Both the position numbers and the translations under genes were made by a program. The notes beneath the pieces are model-generated. The model was not told the DNA's origin. It was given only the letters and a program-made list of their open reading frames with translations, and made no database searches. DNA of 64,000 nucleotides from Pedobacter cryoconitis (GTDB lineage: Bacteria > Bacteroidota > Bacteroidia > Sphingobacteriales > Sphingobacteriaceae), in contig NZ_CP014504.1 of NCBI RefSeq assembly GCF_001590605.1, positions 3,782,001 to 3,846,000 on the forward strand. Reading direction: 5' to 3'. This document shows, piece by piece, positions 53,569 to 63,313 of the stretch (its first letter is position 1; each line of letters begins with the position of its first letter).

Positions 53569-56217
53569 TTATTTCAATTGCCTGCCTTTAATAATTTTCT
53601 TAAGATCAATTCCTTTCCCTAATACTGGTTTAAAAATATCACCCGTTTCTTTGACTCTGGATAAAGCATTGGAAATTGTAAAGTCTTTCATTTCCAACCC
53701 CTTTTTCACTTCGTCCCAATGTAATGGCATAGAAACCGTAGCGCCAGGTTTAGGGCGCAGAGAATATGGAGCAGCAATAGTGGCCTGAGGACGGTTCTGC
53801 AAAAAGTCAAGGTACATTTTCCCCTTCCGTTTGGAAACAGCACGCTCCAGACTTGTATATGCAGGTATCTCCCGGTTAACCAGCGTAACAATGATCCTCG
53901 CAAACTCCTTACTCTGCTCATAAGTGTATTTGTTGCCTAAAGGAATATAGACATGCAGCCCGGTAGAGCCACTGGTTTTACAATAGCAGGGTACACCCAT
54001 ATCATCCAGCACAGCCTTGGTTACCTGTGCTGCTTCGATTACCTGCTGGAAAGAATTCTTATCCGGATCAAGGTCAATAATACACCAGGTCGGATAATCG
54101 GGTTTTTTAATGGTACTGCTCCAGGGATGAACTTCAATACAGCCAAGGCCTGCGGAGTACAATAACGTGGCTTTATCTTCCCCTAGCATAAAATGCTTAT
54201 CTGAATCATCCCCCTCAGCATGATAAAGGTAAGTTTTAACCCAATCAGGGACTTTTCCAGTCACATCTTTCTGATAGAAACTTTCTCCGGTAATTCCGTT
54301 TGGATAACGGTTTAAGGACAAAGGCCGGTCTTTCATATACGGCAATATAAAGGATGACATCTGCTCATAATAATTAATCAGGTCACGTTTGGTGAATTGT
54401 TCAACTGGCCAGAATATCTTATTCAAATTGGTAAATTCCAGGGAATGTCCGTTTACTTTTTTTACCTGGGTTTCTTCTTTTGGATTCAGCAATTGTTTCA
54501 TTCCGTTCAGCTTAGTTAAATCATCATCAGTACCAGCCAAAATAGCTGATGTATCTGCTTCTTTTTCAAGGACAACTTCTTTAGCGTCTTTATCTTCCCG
54601 CATTCCTGCAAAAGATGGGTGCCGCATTACACCATCAGTAGTCATTTCCGCAAAATTAACTTCACAGATCATTTCTGGTTTCAGCCAGAATGCCTTCGCC
54701 TTACCCAAACCAGCTCTGAATGGATTGGCTTTATTATAAGCTGGTTTCTCAGTGAATGCTGGTTCAGCAATAAGCAATGGTTCAAAACGAGCCAACAATT
54801 CTTGCTGCATTTCCATACTAAATCCTGTACCAATTTTTCCCGTATAAATAAATTTACCACCTTCAAACAAGCCAACCAATAATGAACTAAAAGGTTTACT
54901 CGTGCCTGCATTCTTCGTATATCCGCCAATAACTACTTCCTGACGCTTACTTGCTTTGATTTTAAGCCAATCATTGGTGCGCTCGCCAGCAACATATAAA
55001 CTATCTTTTCTTTTGGCCATAATACCTTCCAGTCCAGCCTTTTTTGCAGCAGCCAGAAATTCTATGCCTGAGGTTTCGAAACCCTTACTAAGCCTCACAG
55101 GAGAATTTTCAGGAATCAGCTGAGCAAGTATAGCCTTTCTTTGCATCAAAGATAAAACGGTAAGATCATGCCCATCATACCATAAAATATCAAAAACATA
55201 ATATAGCAACTCTCCATTTTGATCGCTGTGCCAGTTCTGTAAATCCCCGAAACTAGCCTTTCCTTTTTTGTCAACGGAAACGACCTCACCATCTACAATT
55301 GCATTGACATTCCATTCTAGTAGCGCCTGATAAATCGGGTAAAACTTTTCCTGGAAAGATTTATTGTTCCTGGACTTGAATTCTACGCTTCCTTTATTCA
55401 TTAAAGCCACCGCCCGGTAACCATCCCATTTCACTTCATACAACCAGCCCTCTTTGTCAAATGCCTCATCTACCAAGGTAGCCAGCATAGGTTTTACCTG
55501 ATCGTAAAAAGGGGTTTTCACGATTTTATTCTGTTTAGGTTTAACAGCTTCAGCCAGCTTGGATTTAACAGCTTCAGCCTCCGGTTTAACGGCGTCAGGC
55601 TGCTTAGGTTTAATCGTTTTTTTTCCATAAACCTGAACAGGTTTCTTCGCCATTTGCTCAATAGTCTTTTTGGAGATTACCGATTTATCCTTCAGCAAAA
55701 TATCGTCACTTTTGGCATATTTATCTTTATGCTTAATTAAAAGCCAGCTATTCTCCCCCATTCCATGGGTCCTGACCAGCGCAAAAGAACCTTTCAGCTT
55801 TTTGCCATGCAAGGTGAAACTAATTTTACCACTATGCAGCTGGTGTCTCAGGTTTCGATCCTGATCTTCAATAGTCCCATCTACGGGCTCGTCCGGCTCA
55901 TAAGTTCCCTCATCCCAGACAATAACAGTTCCTCCACCATATTCCCCTTTAGGAATAAGACCTTCAAAATCTTTATAGTCGTAAGGATGGTCCTCAACCA
56001 TCATGGCAAGCCGCTTCACTTCTGGATCTGTGGAAGGTCCTTTTGGAACGGCCCAGCTTTTCAATACCCCACCCATCTCCAGTCTGAAATCATAATGAAG
56101 ATGTGAAGCATCGTGTTTCTGAATGACAAAGCGCAATTCTTTTCCACTTCCTTTCCCCCCTTTAGGTTCAGGAGTCTGCGCAAAAGATCGTTTCTTTTTA
56201 TAGGCTGTTAAACTCAT
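53569..56217 (-). CDS. ligD: Multifunctional DNA ligase D (LigD)
   Basis: 882 residues from ATG 56217, which starts at SLTAYKKKRSFAQTPEPKGG; the frame extends to 56295. Domain order: 3'-phosphoesterase (~20-150; KHDASHLHYDFRLEM, EVKRLAMMVEDHPYDY, PKGEYGGGT), a repetitive Ala/Val/Lys/Pro linker (~205-235), ATP ligase (~255-555; EVKWDGYRAV with the adenylated Lys), and a primase-like polymerase domain (~590-865; KIFWPVEQFTKRDLINYYEQ, LDPDK). It repairs double-strand breaks with Ku, which is divergent here. Confidence 0.95.
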   Translation of the reverse strand: MSLTAYKKKRSFAQTPEPKGGKGSGKELRFVIQKHDASHLHYDFRLEMGGVLKSWAVPKGPSTDPEVKRLAMMVEDHPYDYKDFEGLIPKGEYGGGTVIVWDEGTYEPDEPVDGTIEDQDRNLRHQLHSGKISFTLHGKKLKGSFALVRTHGMGENSWLLIKHKDKYAKSDDILLKDKSVISKKTIEQMAKKPVQVYGKKTIKPKQPDAVKPEAEAVKSKLAEAVKPKQNKIVKTPFYDQVKPMLATLVDEAFDKEGWLYEVKWDGYRAVALMNKGSVEFKSRNNKSFQEKFYPIYQALLEWNVNAIVDGEVVSVDKKGKASFGDLQNWHSDQNGELLYYVFDILWYDGHDLTVLSLMQRKAILAQLIPENSPVRLSKGFETSGIEFLAAAKKAGLEGIMAKRKDSLYVAGERTNDWLKIKASKRQEVVIGGYTKNAGTSKPFSSLLVGLFEGGKFIYTGKIGTGFSMEMQQELLARFEPLLIAEPAFTEKPAYNKANPFRAGLGKAKAFWLKPEMICEVNFAEMTTDGVMRHPSFAGMREDKDAKEVVLEKEADTSAILAGTDDDLTKLNGMKQLLNPKEETQVKKVNGHSLEFTNLNKIFWPVEQFTKRDLINYYEQMSSFILPYMKDRPLSLNRYPNGITGESFYQKDVTGKVPDWVKTYLYHAEGDDSDKHFMLGEDKATLLYSAGLGCIEVHPWSSTIKKPDYPTWCIIDLDPDKNSFQQVIEAAQVTKAVLDDMGVPCYCKTSGSTGLHVYIPLGNKYTYEQSKEFARIIVTLVNREIPAYTSLERAVSKRKGKMYLDFLQNRPQATIAAPYSLRPKPGATVSMPLHWDEVKKGLEMKDFTISNALSRVKETGDIFKPVLGKGIDLKKIIKGRQLK

Positions 56218-56337
56218 CACAAAGGTTTTAAATGACAATCTGGTTCCGGATGATAACAACAAGAAAGATTCAAAGTTTTCAGGAAGAGAAAACAAAAGAA
56301 ATGGCGCGTTGTTAAATTAATAATTAAAGCATTTAGG

Positions 56338-57108
56338 ATGAGATCACTTTGGAATGGAGCTATTGGATTTGGACTGGTAAATATCCCGGTTAAACTTTTC
56401 TCTGCCGTACAGCAGAGTCAGCTGGATTTAGACATGCTGGACAGTAAAGATCATTCCAGGATTAAATTTCAACGGATCAATGAAAAGACAAGAAAAGAAG
56501 TTCCTTTTGATAAAATTGTAAAAGGATATCTGCTGAATGAGAATTATGTAGTACTCGATGAGCAGGATTTTGAAGATGCAGCTCCAGATAAAAACAAAAT
56601 GATCTCCCTGGAGAATTTTGTGGATTTGAAGGAAATCAATCCCATTTATTATGAGACTTCCTATTATGCCCAACCCGAGAAACAGGGTAAAAAAGCTTAT
56701 GCCTTGCTATTGAAAGCTTTGGTGAAGTCTAAAAAAGCTGGTGTAGCCAGATTTGTGCTGAGGAATACAGAGAATTTATGTATCATCCATCCACTAAATG
56801 AGGTTCTGGTAGTCACAAAGATCAGGTTTGCTGAAGAAATAAGATCTGGCGAAGAGCTGAAAATACCTGAGACTGATACCATCACAAAAAAAGAACTTGA
56901 AGTGGGCATGGCGCTGATTAAACAATATAGTTCAGCATTTGATATCAGGGGTTTCAAAGATGAATACAGTAAAGAACTTTTGAAAATTATCAAGGCGAAA
57001 GCCAAAGGCAAAAGAGCTACTGTTAAAAAATTGAAACCCCGTGAAAGTAGTAATGATGATCTGTACAGCCAGCTGATGCAAAGCCTGGAAGGCAGAAAAG
57101 GAGCTTAA
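56338..57108 (+). CDS. ku: Ku protein for non-homologous end joining
   Basis: 256 residues, a typical bacterial Ku: the N-terminus RSLWNGAIGFGLVNIPVKLF is diagnostic, followed by the DNA-encircling core and a charged C-terminus with KAKAKGKRATVKKLK (about 220-240). It binds DNA ends and recruits LigD. The start is at the first ATG. It is divergent to ligD with a 120-bp promoter region. The C-terminal extension is basic, as in Ku forms that thread inward along DNA. Confidence 0.95.
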   Translation: MRSLWNGAIGFGLVNIPVKLFSAVQQSQLDLDMLDSKDHSRIKFQRINEKTRKEVPFDKIVKGYLLNENYVVLDEQDFEDAAPDKNKMISLENFVDLKEINPIYYETSYYAQPEKQGKKAYALLLKALVKSKKAGVARFVLRNTENLCIIHPLNEVLVVTKIRFAEEIRSGEELKIPETDTITKKELEVGMALIKQYSSAFDIRGFKDEYSKELLKIIKAKAKGKRATVKKLKPRESSNDDLYSQLMQSLEGRKGA

Positions 57109-57405
57109 CAGGCAGCTGCCCTTTCCTCTAGATAGAATAGCAAACAATACCATATTTACCAGGGGGAACCTTTGCCTGAAATAAGCAAGTACATTTTTAC
57201 TTTCAATTTCTGAATTATTAAGATGAATAATAAGCTATTGATGTAAAGTTAATTTTGGGAGCCGGGCATAAAATGTAGAAACTGATATTTCAAATGTTGT
57301 TTTTGATATTGCTAACAATTTATTTCGTGCGATTCAAACAAATTGAGCGTCTATTTTTCAGGAGAATTCAGAATAAATGAATCAAATTTATATATTTGCC
57401 GAAAT
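57109..57405. other. Intergenic region between ku and tRNA-Arg
   Basis: 297 bp, AT-rich. I see no ORF, repeat or structured element. It presumably carries the tRNA promoter (TATATATTTGCC around 57390-57400 resembles a -7 element). Confidence 0.4.
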
Positions 57406-57477
57406 GTTCCTGTAGTTCAATGGATAGAATTTTGGTTTCCGGTACCAACGATGGGGGTTCGAATCCCTTCGGGAACA
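57406..57477 (+). tRNA. tRNA-Arg (anticodon CCG)
   Basis: Full cloverleaf: acceptor GTTCCTG/CGGGAAC (one G-T pair), D stem GTTC/GAAT, anticodon stem TTGGT/ACCAA with loop TTCCGGT (anticodon CCG, codon CGG), T arm with TTCGAAT. CCA is not encoded. A terminator hairpin follows at 57493. Confidence 0.95.
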
Positions 57478-57492
57478 CAGTATTTTGATTTC

Positions 57493-57524
57493 AAAAGCCT
57501 AATAATCTGATTATTAGGCTTTTT
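57493..57524 (+). terminator. Terminator after tRNA-Arg
   Basis: AAAAGCCTAATAA pairs with TTATTAGGCTTTTT around TCTGA, followed by T-rich sequence. Confidence 0.85.
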
Positions 57525-57661
57525 TATTTGTGTTTTTGCCGTTTTCAGCTTTAGAACACTCTAATTACGATTTTTATAAATCGCAGACGAGGCAGGAGAA
57601 AGGCTGATTAAGAAATACCTTTCCTAAATTATAGATAAGATGAATACTTAAGATCGTAAAT

Positions 57662-58171
57662 ATGAGTATCGCAAGAGATAAAAAAAGAGAAGACTTCGAT
57701 GTGACTATCGCCCCGAGTGATGGGCACAAATGGAGCAAAGAAGAAAAGGCTTTGATGGAAGAGCGGGCACAATTGCTTCACAGCAAGCGCTCACCGGAAC
57801 GCATCATACGAAATCAGATGCTGGCGGTGCTTTACCGCATGGAAGAATATGTGCAAAATGATAAGATAATATTGGAGGAAAGAATGACTATTGAAGATTT
57901 TGTCATGACTTTCTGCTCGGTTCTTGGTCTGGGTAAGACCCAGTTTGCTACTTATCTTGATACCGATGTTTCAAACCTGAACAAGTACCTTAAAGGACAG
58001 CGTTCCTTCAATAAAGATTTAGCAATGAAGCTGTCTAATTTTTTTCATATTCCTATTGATCTCTGGCTGCAAGTTCAGCTTAAAAATGATCTGATCGCTT
58101 TCCATGAAGAGGAAAAATTAGCAGAGAAATATAGCAAATATGATTACGAGAAAGTTTTAAAAATGGCCTGA
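57662..58171 (+). CDS. HigA-like helix-turn-helix regulator
   Basis: 169 residues. The N-terminal half (1-80) is helical and charged (APSDGHKWSKEEKALMEERA). A helix-turn-helix is at ~85-140: VLGLGKTQFATYLDTDVSN and LNKYLKGQRSFNKDLAMKLS then FHIPIDLWL, as in HigA/XRE antitoxins. No toxin gene of the HigB or HipA type is adjacent, so it may be a solitary regulator or an orphaned antitoxin. It follows a tRNA gene, a common insertion point. Confidence 0.75.
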   Translation: MSIARDKKREDFDVTIAPSDGHKWSKEEKALMEERAQLLHSKRSPERIIRNQMLAVLYRMEEYVQNDKIILEERMTIEDFVMTFCSVLGLGKTQFATYLDTDVSNLNKYLKGQRSFNKDLAMKLSNFFHIPIDLWLQVQLKNDLIAFHEEEKLAEKYSKYDYEKVLKMA

Positions 58172-58182
58172 AAGGGCCATTT
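58159..58182 (+). terminator. Terminator of the HigA-like gene
   Basis: AAATGGCC and GGGCCATTT form a hairpin over the gene's stop codon, with a T/C-rich tail. Confidence 0.6.
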
Positions 58183-58506
58183 CTTCTTTCCTCCCTTCCA
58201 ACAGATACCTGATACCTATGATAAAGTCCTTTAAATTATTCTAATAGGGGTATTAAAGGATATTCACTACTCCACGATAAAACTTGAATCTTCCAAATAT
58301 TTCAGGTAACAAAACCAACGAATGTTACCACTTTTCAGTTAAAAACCTCGATTTATCAGCATAAATATCAATTATTTAGCGCATTCACGTAAGGAAAACG
58401 GGTGTTGGTGTAATAATGAAATGATAAGTCAATGGATAAGCTTAATATTGAATTGTGAATCATCTACCTATGAACACACACAACAGTAATGTATATATTT
58501 TACACT
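58172..58506. other. Intergenic region, no gene found
   Basis: About 335 bp between the HigA-like gene and the terminator of the glycerol operon. CCTTTAA and TTAAAGG flank a ~20-nt centre at ~58228-58258, an imperfect inverted repeat of unknown use. No coding ORF or RNA gene is evident. Confidence 0.4.
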
Positions 58507-58538
58507 ACAAAAAAACCAGCCTTCCAGCTGGTTTTTTG
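58507..58538. terminator. Bidirectional terminator of the glycerol operon
   Basis: AAAAAACCAGC / GCTGGTTTTTT with loop CTTCCA; T tracts in both directions. On the minus strand it follows the outer-membrane protein stop. Confidence 0.85.
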
Positions 58539-58566
58539 TGTTTACAGGAAGAACTAAACTACTTTG

Positions 58567-59343
58567 TCAGAATGCGTTGACGATTAACTGGATCGCTCCA
58601 TATTTGTGCTCCGGGCTAAACATTGCAGTTGCTGCGATTGGCATATGATGCGTAAAAACTACCAGGTCTTTATTTAAGGTAACCCCTGCATTGACCACAT
58701 TCGGCTTAGAACCATAAAAGTTCTCGTCTCTGCCAAATGCAAATCCGCCACCTGCAAAAAGATGAACATTGGTTCCTCCTTCTTTCCAGACCCTATAATC
58801 AAGTACCACATAATTGGAATAATTATTTGCCAGCTCTCCATTACTCTTTACATGCGTATCCCTGCCCTGTACAATTGTACTCCAGTTAATACTGATCGGG
58901 AAAGCATCTCCGAATTGATATCCGGCAGTTACATCGATAAAGTGTGAAGTAGTAGCTCTTTTATAATCAAACAGGTTAGCGTCAGGGAAATCCGTTACAT
59001 TGTTAATGTCCCAGACCGAGAAGTTAAAACCTTTTTTAACATAACTCACATAATAATCAAATTCCTTGTACTCCCCGTTAAAACCTGCCCCGCCCCAAAA
59101 ACCAGCAGAGAAACTTCCGTCCTTAGTGGTATAGTGCATATCCACATCAGTGATCGGGCTATTTGAAACTTTAAATCCGCGCCATAAGTATAGATTACGT
59201 ACTTGAAGGTTCACATTAAAGGGTTTATATTTTTTTACTGCGACTGTGTCAGTTTTTGGCGTTGTCAGATCCTGAGCCTCCGCAGAAACGCAAAGGCATA
59301 GCCCTAGTATAGCCCAAAGGCTACCTTTATAAATAGTTTTCAT
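58567..59343 (-). CDS. Outer-membrane beta-barrel protein in the glycerol operon
   Basis: 258 residues with a signal peptide (about 1-23, ending AEAQD). The rest alternates hydrophobic and polar strands (FNVNLQVRNLYLWRGFKVSN, YNHH-like aromatic strands) and ends in IQLIVNAF with a terminal Phe, the usual outer-membrane barrel ending. It resembles TorF-type proteins. It is the last gene of glpD-glpK-glpF, 40 bp after glpF, so a channel for glycerol or glycerol phosphate is plausible. Confidence 0.7.
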   Translation of the reverse strand: MKTIYKGSLWAILGLCLCVSAEAQDLTTPKTDTVAVKKYKPFNVNLQVRNLYLWRGFKVSNSPITDVDMHYTTKDGSFSAGFWGGAGFNGEYKEFDYYVSYVKKGFNFSVWDINNVTDFPDANLFDYKRATTSHFIDVTAGYQFGDAFPISINWSTIVQGRDTHVKSNGELANNYSNYVVLDYRVWKEGGTNVHLFAGGGFAFGRDENFYGSKPNVVNAGVTLNKDLVVFTHHMPIAATAMFSPEHKYGAIQLIVNAF

Positions 59344-59383
59344 AACAATCTGTTTAAGAAATTCTGTTTTGTTTAACTGCTGA

Positions 59384-60112
59384 TTAGTGAAGTTGTAAGT
59401 ACAGAAAAGCTGCTATCGCTGCCCCCGCAATCGGGCCTAAAATAGGAATCCAGGCATAAGTCCAGTCACTGGTGCCTTTGCCTTTGATAGGCACCAAAGC
59501 ATGAATAATCCTGGGTGCCAAATCACGTGCCGGGTTAATTGCATATCCGGTTGTCCCTCCCAGGGAAAGCCCAATTACCCAAACCAGAAAAGCAACAGGA
59601 ACAGCTCCGACAGAGCCCAAACCAACAGGGACCTTAGTCGGTGTAATTTCAGCTCCGGTGATATAAAAAACCGTAAATACCAATACAAATGCACCGATAA
59701 TTTCACTGGTTATATTTGAAGTGTAATTACGGATCGCCGGGCCGGTACAAAAACAGGCCAGCACGGCTGCAGGATCATTATCCTTGTTAAAATGGTCTTT
59801 ATACATGACCCAAACCAGGAATGCGCCCATCCCCGCTCCTATTAATTGTGCAGCGATGTAAGGGAGCACACTTGCCCAGGCGAATTTTCCAGCTATCGCA
59901 AGACCGATAGTAACTGCAGGGTTTAAATGTGCACCACTGTAAGGGCCAGCAACTGTTACGCCGACAAAAACTGCCAGTCCCCAAGCAGTGGTAATGACCA
60001 TCCACCCGCTATTATTTCCTTTGGTATCATTTAATACGACGTTGGCTACTACGCCATCGCCTAAAAGTATAAGTAACATTGTACCTATAAGTTCTGCTAT
60101 GAATGGAGTCAT
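59384..60112 (-). CDS. glpF: Glycerol facilitator GlpF (MIP family)
   Basis: 242 residues, six membrane helices plus two half-helices. Both NPA boxes are present: HLNPAVTIG (~66) and INPARDLAPR (~198). The Asp after the second NPA-Arg marks an aquaglyceroporin rather than an aquaporin. It lies 24 nt after glpK. The family mediates glycerol uptake across the inner membrane. Confidence 0.93.
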   Translation of the reverse strand: MTPFIAELIGTMLLILLGDGVVANVVLNDTKGNNSGWMVITTAWGLAVFVGVTVAGPYSGAHLNPAVTIGLAIAGKFAWASVLPYIAAQLIGAGMGAFLVWVMYKDHFNKDNDPAAVLACFCTGPAIRNYTSNITSEIIGAFVLVFTVFYITGAEITPTKVPVGLGSVGAVPVAFLVWVIGLSLGGTTGYAINPARDLAPRIIHALVPIKGKGTSDWTYAWIPILGPIAGAAIAAFLYLQLH

Positions 60113-60136
60113 TCTGGTAAAATTAAGGATGAATAA

Positions 60137-61651
60137 TTAGTTTGAATCTGTATCAGGTAACTCTTCATTCCAGCTTTGTGCGGCATGAATTGCTCTTTTC
60201 CAATCCTTAATCCCCTTTTTGATCACCGTTTGATCTCCTGTAGGAACAAACTCTTTTTCAGACTTCCATAACTGCTGAATCTCTTCAACGCTATCCCAGA
60301 AACCAACCGCTAATCCTGCTAAATATGCAGCACCCAAGGCCGTAGTTTCTACAACATTCGGACGGATCACTTTACAGTTCAGTAAATCGGACTGAAATTG
60401 CATCAGCAAATCATTCGCTGTTGCCCCGCCATCCACTCTCAATTCTTTGATTTCCATTCCCGCATCAGCTTCCATCGCTTTTAAAACATCTCTGGTCTGA
60501 TAGGCTATAGATTCAAGTGCAGCAAGCGCTATATGTGCAGACGTACTCCCTCTGCTCAACCCTACAATTGTACCTCTGGCATCAGGTTTCCAGTAAGGTG
60601 CACCCAGACCAGCAAAGGCAGGTACAAAATAAACACCTTGCGTATCTTTAACACTTGCAGCAAGATTCTCTACGTCAGCAGATTTTTTAATCACGCCTAA
60701 ACCATCACGAAGCCATTGTACTACAGCCCCTCCGATAAAAATACTTCCTTCAAAGGCATATTGTATTTTACCGTTAATTTTCCAGGCTACAGTAGTTAAT
60801 AAGTTATTTTTTGATTCCATGAATTTATCACCAATGTTCATCAGCATAAAACAGCCGGTACCATAAGTGTTTTTAACCATGGCTTTTTCAATACACATCT
60901 GTCCGAAAAGTGCAGCATGCTGATCTCCTGCAATTCCGGCGATTGGTATTTTTGAAGCGAAAATAGTAGTCGTTGTTTCTCCATAGATTTCGCTGGACTG
61001 CTTAACCTCAGGAAGCATACTTTTAGGGATATCCAGCATTTCCAACAGTTCATCATCCCATTGCTCCGTACGGATGTTAAACAACATGGTACGGCTTGCA
61101 TTGGTAATATCAGTTACGTGTACATGGCCCCTTGTAAATTTCCAGACCAGCCAGCTATCTACCGTTCCAAATGCCAGTTCTCCTTTATTTGCCCTGTCCC
61201 GGGCCCCTTCTACGTTATCAAGAATCCATTTTATTTTAGTACCTGAAAAATAAGAGTCAATTACCAATCCCGTTTTAGCACGGACCATATCAGTTTTACC
61301 CTCTTTTTTAAGCTGATCACAGAATTGTGCAGTACGTCTGTCTTGCCAGACAATCGCATTGTAAACAGGATCACCTGTTGCACGGTCCCAGACAATTGTA
61401 GTTTCACGCTGATTCGTAATCCCGATTGCTTTAATATTAGAACCATTGATCCCCATTTTCACCGTTGCTTCTGCCGCTACACTGGCCTGGGTAGACCAAA
61501 TCTCATTCGGGTCATGCTCTACCCATCCTGATTGTGGAAAAATCTGGGTAAATTCCTTCTGTGCAGTTGATTTAATTTGTCCTTTATGATCAAAAATAAT
61601 TGCACGAGAGCTCGTTGTGCCCTGGTCCAGAGCCAAAATGTAATCTTCCAT
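60137..61651 (-). CDS. glpK: Glycerol kinase GlpK
   Basis: 504 residues, the usual FGGY length. DQGTTSSRAIIFD at the N-terminus binds phosphate. RDGLGVI and LAALESIAYQTRDVLKAMEA are ATP-domain motifs, and DGGATANDLLMQFQSDLL is the second signature. It phosphorylates glycerol taken up by GlpF. It sits between glpD and glpF on one transcript. No truncation. Confidence 0.95.
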   Translation of the reverse strand: MEDYILALDQGTTSSRAIIFDHKGQIKSTAQKEFTQIFPQSGWVEHDPNEIWSTQASVAAEATVKMGINGSNIKAIGITNQRETTIVWDRATGDPVYNAIVWQDRRTAQFCDQLKKEGKTDMVRAKTGLVIDSYFSGTKIKWILDNVEGARDRANKGELAFGTVDSWLVWKFTRGHVHVTDITNASRTMLFNIRTEQWDDELLEMLDIPKSMLPEVKQSSEIYGETTTTIFASKIPIAGIAGDQHAALFGQMCIEKAMVKNTYGTGCFMLMNIGDKFMESKNNLLTTVAWKINGKIQYAFEGSIFIGGAVVQWLRDGLGVIKKSADVENLAASVKDTQGVYFVPAFAGLGAPYWKPDARGTIVGLSRGSTSAHIALAALESIAYQTRDVLKAMEADAGMEIKELRVDGGATANDLLMQFQSDLLNCKVIRPNVVETTALGAAYLAGLAVGFWDSVEEIQQLWKSEKEFVPTGDQTVIKKGIKDWKRAIHAAQSWNEELPDTDSN

Positions 61652-61693
61652 AACTTTATTGATTTATATTGGTTTAATTGACGCTGAATTATT

Positions 61694-63280
61694 CTATTCA
61701 GGCGTATAAGGTTCTAATAAATAAGATTGAGCGAGTTTTCTGAAGGTTTTTACCTGCTCATTTTCCCAGGCTTCATCATACTGAAGTTCTGTCGCTACCA
61801 GTTTAGCTACAGCAGGGGCCATATCAATCGCAGCACGTGCATCCAAGAATAACGCTCTCACCCTTCTGGCTAAAATATCCTCTACAGTACGGGCCATTTC
61901 ATATCGGACACCCCAGATTACTTCGGCTTGAAGATAAGGTAAACGCGCATGCAGCTTTTCTTTCCAGGCTGGGTTTTCATCGCCTAAAGCTAATACCCCT
62001 GCCTCATCACTTCCGTAAACATATAAGTGATCATTGCGGTTTACATTTGCTTTACTACCGTGGATAGAAAGCTCTTTTGTTTTTGTAGGACGGGCTGGTA
62101 ATTTACCAACTTCTATTGCTTTATTAATGGTGTCCTCCCCCATCCTGCGGTAAGTTGTCCACTTCCCACCGGTAATTGTAATCAGTCCCGATGTAGTGAC
62201 GATCAGTTTATGACTTCTTGAAATTTCTTTTGTTTTAGAGGAACCATCTTCTGGGGCTGCTAAAGGACGTAAACCTGCAAATACACTCAGCACATCTTTA
62301 CGCGTAGGCGCTTTAACCAGATATTTTGCCGCTGTACGCATAATAAATTCGATCTCCTCTTCTAACGCTACCGGCTCCAGGCTATGCTGGTCTAATGGCG
62401 TGTCTGTAGTTCCTACTACTAATTTATCATGCCATGGCACCACGAATAAAACCCTGCCGTCATCCGTTTTAGGGATCATGATCGCATCCTCGCCAGGCAT
62501 AAATGAACGCTCAATGACCAGATGTACACCCTGGCTTGATCTGACCAATGGCTTTTTACCCGGTTTATCCATTTGTAAAAGATCATCTACAAATACTCCG
62601 GTCGCATTAATCACCGTTTTACCTTTCAGCTGATAGGTAATGTCCGATTCTATATCAGTCGCCACTACACCAGCTACTTTATCCTGCGCATCTTTAATTA
62701 AGCTTGTGACCCGGATATAATTTAAGATCGTAGCCCCTTGTTCCAGACTGGTCTGTGCAAGATTCACCGCAAGACGGGAATCATCAAATTGTCCGTCATG
62801 GTAAACTACACCTCCATATAAATGGTCAGGCTGTATAGTAGCAAGTTTGCTGATTACCTCTTTCTTAGAAATATGCCTGGCACGGCCGAAGCCCAGTTTA
62901 CCAGCAAGCAAATCATATAATGTTAATCCTATCGTATAAAAAGCACCACCCCACCATTCATAATTCGGAATAATGAAAGATTCATTTTTCACTAAGTGAG
63001 CTGCATTTTTCAAAAGCAAACCACGCTCATATAACGCCTCTCTAACCAGTCCGATATCGCCTTGCGCTAAATAACGCACACCTCCATGGACTAATTTAGT
63101 ACTCCGGCTGGATGTCCCTTTTGCAAAATCAGCCTGTTCTAACAATAAGGTCTGGTAACCCCGGCTGGCTGCATCAAGCGCAGCACCTAAACCTGTTGCA
63201 CCACCACCAACTACAATGACATCCCAAACCTTTTCCGGATCAACAATATTTCCTATGAGTTCTTTTCTACTTGTATTCAT
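61694..63280 (-). CDS. glpD: Aerobic glycerol-3-phosphate dehydrogenase GlpD
   Basis: 528 residues. The FAD-binding loop VVGGGATGLGAALDAASRGY is at ~25, SSRSTKLVHGGVRYLAQGD at ~60, then DGQFDDSRLAVNLA and GGKWTTYRRMGEDT. ATG 63280 is used because AAGGAGG lies 9 nt before it; an upstream in-frame ATG at 63301 would place that sequence inside the gene. It oxidises sn-glycerol 3-phosphate to dihydroxyacetone phosphate at the membrane. It is the first gene of the glycerol operon. Confidence 0.95.
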   Translation of the reverse strand: MNTSRKELIGNIVDPEKVWDVIVVGGGATGLGAALDAASRGYQTLLLEQADFAKGTSSRSTKLVHGGVRYLAQGDIGLVREALYERGLLLKNAAHLVKNESFIIPNYEWWGGAFYTIGLTLYDLLAGKLGFGRARHISKKEVISKLATIQPDHLYGGVVYHDGQFDDSRLAVNLAQTSLEQGATILNYIRVTSLIKDAQDKVAGVVATDIESDITYQLKGKTVINATGVFVDDLLQMDKPGKKPLVRSSQGVHLVIERSFMPGEDAIMIPKTDDGRVLFVVPWHDKLVVGTTDTPLDQHSLEPVALEEEIEFIMRTAAKYLVKAPTRKDVLSVFAGLRPLAAPEDGSSKTKEISRSHKLIVTTSGLITITGGKWTTYRRMGEDTINKAIEVGKLPARPTKTKELSIHGSKANVNRNDHLYVYGSDEAGVLALGDENPAWKEKLHARLPYLQAEVIWGVRYEMARTVEDILARRVRALFLDARAAIDMAPAVAKLVATELQYDEAWENEQVKTFRKLAQSYLLEPYTPE

Positions 63281-63289
63281 GTGTAATGG

Positions 63290-63296
63290 CCTCCTT
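63290..63296 (-). promoter_or_regulatory. Strong Shine-Dalgarno of glpD
   Basis: AAGGAGG on the minus strand, 9 nt before ATG 63280. It is notable because most genes here show none, and it decides the glpD start. Confidence 0.8.
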
Positions 63297-63313
63297 ATCA
63301 TAGCTAACGATTT

